Shown here in pieces: positions 27,127 to 35,263 of a stretch of DNA of 53,340 bases. The translations under genes and the position numbers were made by a program. Origin of the DNA: JAKPQD01 sp029572965. Its GTDB lineage: Bacteria > Bacteroidota > Bacteroidia > Bacteroidales > DTGW01. How positions within the stretch are numbered: position 1 is the stretch's first letter; every line of letters begins with the position of its first letter. The stretch is taken from NCBI GenBank assembly GCA_035374585.1, contig DAOSPF010000015.1, positions 1 through 53,340 on the forward strand, in the 5' to 3' direction. The notes under the pieces are model-generated. The model searched no databases. It saw only the letters and a list, made by a program, of their open reading frames with translations, and was not told where the DNA came from.

Positions 27127-27609
27127 ATGAGAATAGAAAATTCTGCCTTTGTTGTCCGCGAACGCAAGCTAATGTACCTTTCAACTATCAGCCTGACCAT
27201 ATTGATACCCATTATTTTCCTGGCCGATTTTTTTAATACGCCTGTATTGGGGCTCAACAGAGAACTTTATATTATTGGTATTGCCTTACTTTATATATTG
27301 TTGCACTTATACAGATATTGGCTCAACCTCAATTTTATTGAAGCTGCTACCGAAGACAATAAACTTGTTTTCAGATATTATTCATTGCGCTTTTTTAGCG
27401 CCAAACACAAAAGTATTGAAATTCCTTTAGCCGATTTTATTGGTTTTGAAATAAATCAGCCATTCAAAGGCCTTAAAAAAAGTTTGATTCTTTTTCAAAG
27501 GATGAAAAACAAAAAAGCAAAATACCCTCCTATCTCAATTTCAGCTTTAACAAAAGAGCAAATAGCCGAATTAGAAACCTTTTTAAAAGGTTTGTCTAAA
27601 AGCATTTAA
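27127..27609 (+). CDS. Membrane-anchored PH-like protein of unknown function
   Basis: A 160-aa protein with two predicted transmembrane helices at about residues 17-37 and 45-65, followed by a cytoplasmic region at about 75-160. That region has a strand-rich start (KLVFRYYSLRFFSAKHKSIEIPLADFIGFEI) and a final helix (TKEQIAELETFLKGL). This is the arrangement of small bacterial PH-like membrane proteins, but I do not recognise a named family and assign no function. It lies 5 bp before dprA on the same strand, so the two are surely co-transcribed. Confidence 0.75.
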   Translation: MRIENSAFVVRERKLMYLSTISLTILIPIIFLADFFNTPVLGLNRELYIIGIALLYILLHLYRYWLNLNFIEAATEDNKLVFRYYSLRFFSAKHKSIEIPLADFIGFEINQPFKGLKKSLILFQRMKNKKAKYPPISISALTKEQIAELETFLKGLSKSI

Positions 27610-27614
27610 CATTT

Positions 27615-28724
27615 ATGGACAATTCACTACTCCATGCTATAGCTTTAACCATGATTCCAGGCATTGGCTGCATGACTGCTAAAAAGCTCATTGCTTACAC
27701 AGGAAGTGTTGAAGGGGTTTTGAAAGAAAAAAAAAGCAATTTGCTTAAAATACCAGGCATTGGCGAATATGTTGCAGATGAGATACTCAAATCAGAGGTG
27801 ATGACAAAAGCTGAAGCCGAACTTGCCTTTATTGACAAGTATAACATAAAAGCTTGGTTTTACTTAGACGACAATTACCCGGCCCGACTGAAACATTGCC
27901 CTGATTCGCCCGTAGTGCTTTATTCTAAAGGCAATTGTAACTTAGATTCGCCCAAGATGATTAGCATTGTAGGCACACGTAAAGCCACAGATTATGGAAA
28001 AGCATTTTGTGAGAAACTAATTTTTACCTTAGCTGAGAGAAAACATGATGTAGTCATCATCAGCGGGTTAGCTTTTGGCATTGACATTACCTCTCATAAG
28101 GCAGCTATAAAAGCCGGATTGCCTACAATAGCCGTAATAGGTCACGGCATGAAGACAGTATATCCTGCAGAACACGATAAATATGCCCGTGAAATAGCCA
28201 AAAACGGGGCACTGGTAACCGAATATACATCTGATACCAAAGCAGACAGGGCACTTTTCGTACGCCGCAATCGCATTATAGCAGGTTTATCAGATGCTGT
28301 AATTGTAGTTGAGACAGGCAAAAAAGGAGGGGCACTTGCCACTGCCGAATTTGCCAACTCATATAACCGGGATGTATTTGCCCTTCCTGGACGCATTGAT
28401 GACAATCACTCGCAAGGATGCAATATGTTGATAAAACAAAACAAAGCAGCGTTGATAGAATCAGCCGAAGATATTGAATATCTTCTTGGATGGGCTTCAG
28501 AAAATGAAAACAAACCAAAGGTTATACAACGTAACCTTTTTGTAGAGTTGACAGAAGAAGAAAAAGTAGTGATGGATGTATTAAATCGCCACGACTCAGC
28601 ACATATTGATATTATTGGGGTTGAAAGTGAAATGCCAGTAAGCAAAGTTTCATCAATGCTTTTAAAACTTGAATTTGATGGAATGGTAAGAAGCCTGCCA
28701 GGAAAAATTTACCGAAAGGTTTAA
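27615..28724 (+). CDS. dprA: DNA-processing protein DprA
   Basis: A 369-aa cytoplasmic protein that loads RecA onto incoming single-stranded DNA during transformation. Helix-hairpin-helix sequence is at the N-terminus (TMIPGIGCMTAKKLI, LKIPGIGEYVADEIL). The Rossmann-like DprA core is at about 75-290 with MISIVGTRKATDYGKAFCEKL, VIISGLAFGIDITSHKAAI, the RRNRIIAGLSDAVIVVE signature and GRIDDNHSQGCNMLIKQNKA. A C-terminal winged helix (DXW) is at about 305-369. All domains are intact. Natural competence is possible but not proven, since DprA is conserved in many non-transformable species. Confidence 0.95.
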   Translation: MDNSLLHAIALTMIPGIGCMTAKKLIAYTGSVEGVLKEKKSNLLKIPGIGEYVADEILKSEVMTKAEAELAFIDKYNIKAWFYLDDNYPARLKHCPDSPVVLYSKGNCNLDSPKMISIVGTRKATDYGKAFCEKLIFTLAERKHDVVIISGLAFGIDITSHKAAIKAGLPTIAVIGHGMKTVYPAEHDKYAREIAKNGALVTEYTSDTKADRALFVRRNRIIAGLSDAVIVVETGKKGGALATAEFANSYNRDVFALPGRIDDNHSQGCNMLIKQNKAALIESAEDIEYLLGWASENENKPKVIQRNLFVELTEEEKVVMDVLNRHDSAHIDIIGVESEMPVSKVSSMLLKLEFDGMVRSLPGKIYRKV

Positions 28725-28736
28725 AGATGGTGTTCT

Positions 28737-29951
28737 CTATAATACTAAGAATTTGACACAAACAGGTTTTGGGACTGTTATGTCAATGCCGGTTGAAATC
28801 AGGTCTCCAGTAGTAGGATCAATTTTAAAAACCACAATATTGTTGCTGTCCATGTTCGCTACAAGTAAGAATTTCCCTGTCGGGTCAATGGCAAAATTCC
28901 GGGGTGCTGTACCTCCGCATGCAACATGCTTTATCAGTTGCAGCGTTCCATCCGTCTGATTAACGGCAAAAATGGCAATATTGTTAAGTTCACCTCGATT
29001 GGAAACATAAAGAAACCGGCCATCAGCAGTAATGTGTATATCTGCCGAGCCAGGATAAACAGCAGAAACTGCAGGCGCTGAAGAAATACTTTGTATCTTT
29101 TGCAAAGAACCATCAGCAGTTTTGATTGTTGATACTTCTATAATCCCCTTTAATTCATGCAATACATAAAGCATGTGTTTGGCAGGATGCACAGCAAAAT
29201 GTCTTGGTCCGGCCCCAGCTTCAGATTTCAACGATGTCAAAAGCTTTAATTTGCCGGTTGTTGTATCTAAAGAAATAGTATGTACCTTGTCGATACCTAA
29301 ATCGGTAGCATAAACAAATCCGATTGATGTATCCTGATCTATCATGTGGGCATGAGGGCCTTCCTGCCGTATAGCATTTGTACTTTTTCCTTTGCCATGC
29401 AGGACAGACAATACCTCAGTCAACGTTCCGTCAACCCCAATTCCAAAGGATGCAAAACTACCACTGCTGTAATTAGCCGCCATAGCGTATTTGCCAGTTT
29501 TGTCAATGCTGATATAACAGGGCGAATTGCCAGAAGAGGCAACTGAATTGATTTCTACCAACGATATATTTGTTGTGTCTATTTTGAAAGAGGTTATTTT
29601 GCCCGGCCACGATTCATTCACGGCCAACAGCCATTTCTTTGATGGATGGATGGTGAGATACGAAGGATTGTCTGTATTGGAAGACACACCAACAAACTTA
29701 AGCGACCCGCTGTCAGGGTTCATCTGGTAAATTTGGATACCAGTAGATTTCGCAACTCCGGTTCCATCAGTATAAGTGCCGATAAATACATAGTAACGGT
29801 TCATTTTTGAAAGTTTTGAAGTGTCTGTAAAAATTGAGCCTTTGGCTGCTGGGGTTTTATCATCTTTTGAACAGCTATAAGACAGTGGTGTAGCTAAAAA
29901 GATGGATAAAACTGCTACAATGCCAAAACTTAACGAAGAAGTTTTTCTCAT
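28737..29951 (-). CDS. Lactonase-family seven-bladed beta-propeller lipoprotein
   Basis: A 404-aa protein of the bacterial 6-phosphogluconolactonase (YbhE/Pgl-type) beta-propeller family. Evidence includes YYVFIGTYTDGTGVAKSTGIQIYQMNPDSG, NPSYLTIHPSKKWLLAVNE, GPRHFAVHPAKHMLYVLHELKG and APRNFAIDPTGKFLLVANMDSNNIVVFKID blade repeats. Unlike cytosolic Pgl it has an export signal ending at Cys (LATPLSYSC) followed by SKDDK, which fits a Bacteroidota lipoprotein with a surface-export signal, although the lipobox is loose. A role in the pentose-phosphate pathway is therefore doubtful; an envelope lactonase or sugar-binding role is likelier. The frame extends to 30002, but ATG 29951 starts the signal peptide. 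Convergent with dprA. Confidence 0.85.
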   Translation of the reverse strand: MRKTSSLSFGIVAVLSIFLATPLSYSCSKDDKTPAAKGSIFTDTSKLSKMNRYYVFIGTYTDGTGVAKSTGIQIYQMNPDSGSLKFVGVSSNTDNPSYLTIHPSKKWLLAVNESWPGKITSFKIDTTNISLVEINSVASSGNSPCYISIDKTGKYAMAANYSSGSFASFGIGVDGTLTEVLSVLHGKGKSTNAIRQEGPHAHMIDQDTSIGFVYATDLGIDKVHTISLDTTTGKLKLLTSLKSEAGAGPRHFAVHPAKHMLYVLHELKGIIEVSTIKTADGSLQKIQSISSAPAVSAVYPGSADIHITADGRFLYVSNRGELNNIAIFAVNQTDGTLQLIKHVACGGTAPRNFAIDPTGKFLLVANMDSNNIVVFKIDPTTGDLISTGIDITVPKPVCVKFLVL

Positions 29952-30106
29952 AATATACTTTTTAAAAACAAACCCTGCATTTACTAAATCTTGGAATAGC
30001 AAAGGCAGGGCGTTTTTTATTATTAATTTAACCTTATTACAATATTACAATTCCTGCTTGAAAATTACGGCCAATAGTAGTTCATTAACAAGCATTTAAT
30101 ATTTGT

Positions 30107-32443
30107 TTAGTTGAGAATTTTCAACCTGGCAAATTTCAACAGGAGCGTTTTTTCTCCATCCATTTCAAATACCACTGTAGCCTTATTGTTAGGAGCTGAT
30201 CCTTCTATAGATACTACCATCCCTGGCCCAAACTTTTGATGCAGCACAGTCATGCCTTCTTTTATGCTATTGGGGTCATCAGGTTCAAAATTTTCAGGTA
30301 TAGCAACAGGTTTACGGTTAACTTCCTGTATTCGGGTAAGCGTGCGCCTTACTTCATTTACCGCTGTTGAAGTTGACTTAGGTTCAGCTACCGAACGCAG
30401 GTCGCGAGAATATGCTTTAGTACGAGGATCTACAGGCATCCCATCGGTAGTAGCCTTAGGAGTATCATACAAATCGCGAGCCCTTGAGGTGTCAAGAAAT
30501 TTCTCGTCCACATCGCGGATAAAACGACTAGGGACACAGAAGGTAGGCGAACCATGCTTGTACCTAAAGTTAGAATATGAAAGCGTAGCCTTTACAGCGG
30601 CCCTGGTAATAGCTACATAAAACAACCTGCGTTCTTCTTCCAATTCAGCAGGCGAACCTACCATACGTTTTGAAGGGAAAAGGTCTTCCTCAATGCCAAC
30701 CACAAAAACATAATTGAATTCAAGGCCTTTAGATGCATGAATAGTCATAAGGGTAACTTTTTCCCTGGAAGTTTCATCTTCATTATCAGCATCAGTCAGT
30801 AACGAAATGGTTTCCATAAACTGATTCAATGTAACTATTTGATTTTCCTCAGCATTATCATCAATAAACTTCTGAATACTGTTTAGCAACTCGTCTATAT
30901 TTTCAATACGGTTAAGACTTTCCTGTGTATTCTCTTCTTTCAAAGCATTGAGATATCCCGAAGCAACTGCAATATGCCTTGCAAGGTTATAAGCATCGGT
31001 ATTGCCCACCATTTCAGCAAACCCTTTAATTAGTTTCACAAAGCCTTCCAGTTTAGCTAATGTGCCTTTATTGAAATTGATACTGCCAAGCATTTCAGAG
31101 TTTATAACATTCCATAAGCTTGTCTGATTTTCATTAGCGGAAGTTTCGAGCTTTTCGAGTGTTGTATCGCCAATTCCGCGGGCAGGTTCGTTGATACAAC
31201 GTTTAAAAGCTTCGTTGTCATTGGGGTTTATTACTAACCTAAAGTATGAAGTCAGATCCTTTATTTCTTTGCGTTGATAGAACGATAGCCCTCCATAAAT
31301 CTTGTAGGCAATGCCCATTTTGCGAAAAGCATCTTCAAATACACGGCTTTGAGCGTTAGTACGGTACAAGATAGCTATTTCATCAAGGTTAACTTTATCT
31401 TCGCGCTTCAGTGTATTGATCTCATTGGCTATACTGTATGCCTCTTCAATGTCGGTAGCATTAGAAATGACATTGACCAGCTCCCCTTCAGCATTTTTTG
31501 AAAAAACGTTTTTCGGAATTTGCTGTGAATTTTTTGCAATAACACTATTGGCAGCATTGACAATATTTTGCGTAGAACGATAGTTCTGTTCAAGCTTAAA
31601 AAGCTGATATTCCGGATAGTCGTTTTTAAAATTTAAGATATTCTCAATCTTTGCACCACGAAATGAGTAGATACTCTGGGCATCATCGCCCACCACGCAA
31701 ATGTTTCTGTGATTGGCGGCCAATTTTTTAATAATAAGATATTGGGCAAAGTTAGTGTCCTGGTACTCATCAACCAGTATATAACGGATGTAGCGCTGGT
31801 ATTTGGCCAACACATCAGGAAAATCGCGGAACAAAATGTTGGTATTCAACAGCAAGTCATCAAAATCCATAGCATCTGAAGCCTTACAACGTGCATTGTA
31901 CAGGCGATATATTTCAGCAATGTATGATAATTTAGCGGCCTTGTCCCTCTCGATAATTTCAGCAGATGCAGCATAAACAGCAGGCGTGATAAGGTTATTC
32001 TTAGCCATAGATATGCAAGATTGCACTATGGCAGGCTTGTAATTTTGCGTATCAAGCGAAAGACTTTTTATTACAGCCTGTATCACACTTTTTGAGTCGC
32101 TGCTGTCGTATATGGAATAGTTGGTCGAATAACCCAAAGAAGCTGATTCAATACGCAAAATCTTTGAAAAGATAGAATGAAAAGTGCCCATTTGAAGGTT
32201 TCGTGAGGCTTCCTCGCCTACAAGCTTTGTAATACGCTCTTTCATTTCGCGTGCAGCCTTATTGGTAAAGGTAAGAGCAAGAATAGAGCGGGCATCAATG
32301 CCTTTTTCTAACAGATGAGCAATTTTATAGGTCAATACACGTGTTTTGCCCGACCCGGCACCTGCAATTACTAATGATGCACCATTGGTACACTCAACAG
32401 CAGCACGCTGGCTTTCATTCAACTGGTTCAAAAAATCACTCAC
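30107..32443 (-). CDS. UvrD/PcrA-type ATP-dependent DNA helicase
   Basis: A 778-aa superfamily-1A 3'-5' helicase for nucleotide-excision and mismatch repair or Rep/RecA displacement. Visible motifs: Q-motif LNESQRAAV, Walker A GAGSGKT (28-34), Ia ALTFTNKAAREMKERI, II DEYQDTN, III GDDAQSIYSFRGA, IV EQNYRS, V TIHASKGLEFNYVFVVGIEEDLFPS, VI EERRLFYVAITRA. The C-terminus ends in a Tudor-like fold (GMTVLHQKFGPGMVVSIEG) as in PcrA/UvrD, not AddA or RecB. The start codon is GTG at 32443, immediately before SDFLNQLNESQR; the nearby ATG is out of frame. Confidence 0.95.
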   Translation of the reverse strand: MSDFLNQLNESQRAAVECTNGASLVIAGAGSGKTRVLTYKIAHLLEKGIDARSILALTFTNKAAREMKERITKLVGEEASRNLQMGTFHSIFSKILRIESASLGYSTNYSIYDSSDSKSVIQAVIKSLSLDTQNYKPAIVQSCISMAKNNLITPAVYAASAEIIERDKAAKLSYIAEIYRLYNARCKASDAMDFDDLLLNTNILFRDFPDVLAKYQRYIRYILVDEYQDTNFAQYLIIKKLAANHRNICVVGDDAQSIYSFRGAKIENILNFKNDYPEYQLFKLEQNYRSTQNIVNAANSVIAKNSQQIPKNVFSKNAEGELVNVISNATDIEEAYSIANEINTLKREDKVNLDEIAILYRTNAQSRVFEDAFRKMGIAYKIYGGLSFYQRKEIKDLTSYFRLVINPNDNEAFKRCINEPARGIGDTTLEKLETSANENQTSLWNVINSEMLGSINFNKGTLAKLEGFVKLIKGFAEMVGNTDAYNLARHIAVASGYLNALKEENTQESLNRIENIDELLNSIQKFIDDNAEENQIVTLNQFMETISLLTDADNEDETSREKVTLMTIHASKGLEFNYVFVVGIEEDLFPSKRMVGSPAELEEERRLFYVAITRAAVKATLSYSNFRYKHGSPTFCVPSRFIRDVDEKFLDTSRARDLYDTPKATTDGMPVDPRTKAYSRDLRSVAEPKSTSTAVNEVRRTLTRIQEVNRKPVAIPENFEPDDPNSIKEGMTVLHQKFGPGMVVSIEGSAPNNKATVVFEMDGEKTLLLKFARLKILN

Positions 32444-32463
32444 AAGATTTCATTTTAGTGGCT

Positions 32464-32471
32464 CAAAAATA
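32464..32471 (-). promoter_or_regulatory. -7 element upstream of uvrD/pcrA
   Basis: TATTTTTG on the minus strand (32471-32464) matches TAnnTTTG, 20 bp upstream of the GTG start. No TTTG at -33 spacing is seen. Confidence 0.4.
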
Positions 32472-32492
32472 CTTCACCTATATGGCTCTGCA

Positions 32493-32518
32493 TTAATATT
32501 TTTATGATGAAATATTAA
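32493..32518. repeat. Inverted repeat in uvrD / type-B protein spacer
   Basis: TTAATATTT (32493-32501) and AAATATTAA (32510-32518) form a perfect 9-bp inverted repeat with an 8-bp spacer, in the divergent region. It may be a regulator site or incidental A/T symmetry. Confidence 0.4.
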
Positions 32519-32641
32519 CAAACGTCACAAGGGCTGTTTTTTTTACCCATATAAACAATTTTTGCCGACTTTTGTGGTTATAACAATGCTAAACATTTTT
32601 CTTGAAAAAGAAACAGACACAGTTAGCAGTATTTCAATATA

Positions 32642-32671
32642 TTTGCCACTTATTTTTAAAAATTATTTTTG
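32642..32671 (+). promoter_or_regulatory. Promoter of the type-B secreted protein gene
   Basis: TTTG (32642-32645), an 18-bp spacer and TATTTTTG (32664-32671) match the Bacteroidota promoter. Transcription would begin near 32677, which rules out the in-frame TTG at 32669 as the start codon. Confidence 0.6.
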
Positions 32672-32680
32672 CAAACCAAA

Positions 32681-34141
32681 TTGAAACAAGTATCTTATAA
32701 AATATTATTGGTCATAAGCATTGTGTTTTCTGCCTACACAGAAGGGTATGCCCAACTGTACCATGTAGGGGCCAATAAGGACACATTGATTAATTATAGG
32801 AAAACTGCTGATTTTAAAGCTTTCTACGCCAAAGTATTTGCTTATAATGTTGATATTAAAGCAAAAGAACATATTGGAAAAATAAAAGCCATTTCGCCAG
32901 ACCGCCAGAGCGGTTGGACTTTTAAATGGTGGACTTACAACTTTGCTGAAAGAATTTTAAAAGACACCTTGTCTGTTTATAGCAATATAGACAGCATGGA
33001 GCTTGAGAACCTTCCAACAGGCTGCTACAAGGTACAAATGTCAAAAGGAAATGTTGATACCAGCTTCTATGCCTGGATTGTTATCAACCGTTCACGTTTC
33101 CACTTAGTAAAAGATGATAAAGGATATATCAAATACTTTGAAGCCACTTGTTTTAAAACAGATATAAGGGCCATTCCCTCTATAGGAGAAAAATTTCCTG
33201 ATAGTTTAAGGTATGTACACTCTGACAACTATGTCCTTCCTAATCCAGAAGACTATCAATACAATGTTTTTCAGAATACACCTCGTATTATTATAAAAGG
33301 AACAGATGGAAGCATCTATACGGCAGATAAAAACAAATATAGCATCACAAATCCCCCGTCAAAAGATACTCGTTATTTTGTCGAGTTTTCTGATAAGCTA
33401 AACACCTTGATCAGAGACACTGTTGTTTACAAATCCATTATTCCTAAAGCTGAATTTAGTCTTTTCATTTCGGAAGATACAATGTCAGAGGTTTCTACGC
33501 GTTTTTACACTGAAAAAGCTTCAGGAGAGGCTCCTTTGTGGGCAAAAGTGGTTAGCAAAAGCCAAAATACCAACCACCTGACCTGGGTACTCGCTGACAG
33601 CATCAAAGACCCTGCTGATAGCGTTTATTATTTTCACACAGCCAATGATTCTATTAATACTATAAGTGACATTCCTTACAAATATCCTTATAAATACAAG
33701 CTCATCCTGTATGCCCAAAATGACCGTTGTACAGATTCTATATCTAAAACTTTAGAAGTAGTCAACTCAAAGGTTGGAGAACAAGGTGCAAATGCATTCC
33801 CAAAAGTATTTACCCCAAACGGGGATGGTAAAAACGATTATTTTTCGATCAAATCAGACACTATACGATCCATCCAATTCCTTCACCTTTTCATTGTTGA
33901 CAGCCACGGCAAAAAGGTTTATGAATATAAAGGCAAGGTAGCCCAGGGATGGAAAGGCTGGGATGGAAAAACTTCATGGGGCTCAGACGCCAAGCCGGGT
34001 ATATATTATTATTATTTTGAAGCTACAGGTTGGGGGCCAATACCTAAAACAGGAGTAACAGACCCTAAACAAATTAAAAATTCTCCAAATAAAGTTTCAG
34101 GAAAAGGTTATTTTTACTTGTTCAGAGACAGCAACAACTAA
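32681..34141 (+). CDS. Secreted protein with type-B gliding-motility C-terminal domain
   Basis: A protein of about 486 aa with a signal peptide (KILLVISIVFSAYTEGYAQ), a body of beta-rich, unrecognised sequence, and a C-terminal domain of about 95 residues. That domain is the type IX type-B sorting signal (gliding motility-associated C-terminal domain): PKVFTPNGDGKNDYFSI, HLFIVDSHGKKVYEYKG, WKGWDGKTSWGSDAKPGIYYYYFEA. It should therefore be secreted or surface-attached through SprA. Oddly, no ATG precedes the signal peptide. TTG 32681 is the best start, giving a very short leader, since the promoter ends at 32671. Its stop codon overlaps that of the convergent DUF4831 gene by 4 bp. Confidence 0.85.
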   Translation: MKQVSYKILLVISIVFSAYTEGYAQLYHVGANKDTLINYRKTADFKAFYAKVFAYNVDIKAKEHIGKIKAISPDRQSGWTFKWWTYNFAERILKDTLSVYSNIDSMELENLPTGCYKVQMSKGNVDTSFYAWIVINRSRFHLVKDDKGYIKYFEATCFKTDIRAIPSIGEKFPDSLRYVHSDNYVLPNPEDYQYNVFQNTPRIIIKGTDGSIYTADKNKYSITNPPSKDTRYFVEFSDKLNTLIRDTVVYKSIIPKAEFSLFISEDTMSEVSTRFYTEKASGEAPLWAKVVSKSQNTNHLTWVLADSIKDPADSVYYFHTANDSINTISDIPYKYPYKYKLILYAQNDRCTDSISKTLEVVNSKVGEQGANAFPKVFTPNGDGKNDYFSIKSDTIRSIQFLHLFIVDSHGKKVYEYKGKVAQGWKGWDGKTSWGSDAKPGIYYYYFEATGWGPIPKTGVTDPKQIKNSPNKVSGKGYFYLFRDSNN

Positions 34142-35202
34142 GGAACAATAATAAAAGGCATTATTTTTCCAAATTGATAAACCGGAATTTGCCCTTTAAA
34201 ATATGTTTTATCGTTGTCAGCAATCGAAAAATCAACATTTACAGGCATTTTGTAATAAACGACATTCTTCCCCTGCGGCAAAACCTGAGTTGCATTGTTT
34301 TCTTTTTCAATAATCATAGAAAGTTTAATAGCCTTACCTTTTTTCCCCGAAAAGCCATTTATTTCGTCGAACCAAAACAATGTTGCAGATGCGTCAGTAG
34401 TTAAATCATCTGAAGGTGTGTAATAAAAAGTTGCCTGGCAGCTTGAAGTAGTGGTTTGCCCTGTAAACAGCATGAGGTAGCTTCTTTCCATTTCAGCAAG
34501 GGCATTTAATTGAGCATTGAACATCTTTTTGTTGGTATGAGGCTCGTCTTCGCCCAAAATTATTTCATACTGCCTTTGCCTGAGTTTGAAAATGTCCTGT
34601 GCTGCTTCTTTGGCCCTGTCACGAAGTGAAACAGCAGCAGTGACGTTCTTTATAATTGGCAGACGATGGGTAACCGAATCCCTGATTACAGTCCGAAAAG
34701 TTGTATCTGTAGTGGGCCTAATTATAGGCTTGCGTAATATTTCTGAAATGATGTTTTGCTTTTCTCCAATATAGTTGTCAGTAGTTGCCTGTTTAAAACC
34801 AATAGCCTGAGGGCTTAATATAAAACCTGCATCAGCAATAGGTTGTAAAAACCGCATTTCAAACTTTTTGCCAGGTTTAATCCCAACCAACTGCTTTTTA
34901 TCTGGCACAGTAAAATTAGAGACTTTAACACTGTCAATTCTCCAATAAGTCCTGTTGGTCTTCACTATATCAGTTATACCAAGCATCTCTTCAGCAAATT
35001 GGCTGTATGGCCCGCTTTTTTCATTGATTTGACTATAAAAAACAGTTGCTCCTATTACTGTTTTAGGCAAAAAATAATAAATAAAAGCTTCTTCAGTGCT
35101 AATATTGTTATAATCTACCAAAACTGCCTTTTCAACATATTGAGCTTTGGCCAATAAGCCTAATGAAAGTATCCCAAACGCAAAAACAATTTTTAACTTC
35201 AT
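34138..35202 (-). CDS. DUF4831 family secreted protein
   Basis: A protein of about 354 aa with a signal peptide (MKLKIVFAFGILSLGLLAKAQ) followed by the DUF4831 pattern. That includes ISTEEAFIYYFLPKTVIGATVFYS, AEEMLGITDIVKTNRTYWRIDSVKV, EQ/KQLVGIKPGKKFEMRFLQP, AAQDIFKLRQRQYEIILGE, and ALAEMERSYLMLFTGQ near residue 260. The family is found in Bacteroidota and has no assigned function. The frame extends to 35235, but ATG 35202 begins the signal peptide. It is probably expressed from a -7-like TATTTTTG (35240-35233, minus). Confidence 0.8.
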   Translation of the reverse strand: MKLKIVFAFGILSLGLLAKAQYVEKAVLVDYNNISTEEAFIYYFLPKTVIGATVFYSQINEKSGPYSQFAEEMLGITDIVKTNRTYWRIDSVKVSNFTVPDKKQLVGIKPGKKFEMRFLQPIADAGFILSPQAIGFKQATTDNYIGEKQNIISEILRKPIIRPTTDTTFRTVIRDSVTHRLPIIKNVTAAVSLRDRAKEAAQDIFKLRQRQYEIILGEDEPHTNKKMFNAQLNALAEMERSYLMLFTGQTTTSSCQATFYYTPSDDLTTDASATLFWFDEINGFSGKKGKAIKLSMIIEKENNATQVLPQGKNVVYYKMPVNVDFSIADNDKTYFKGQIPVYQFGKIMPFIIVP

Positions 35203-35263
35203 ATTCTTTTTTTTGAAAAAACGGATGAGGTGCAAAAATATTGAAAAAGGCCGAATCTATTTA

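Noticed and set aside
27002..27184. 60-codon minus-strand frame upstream of aroA
   Set aside because: It overlaps the start of the well-supported 27127 gene and the promoter region and has no protein-like character.
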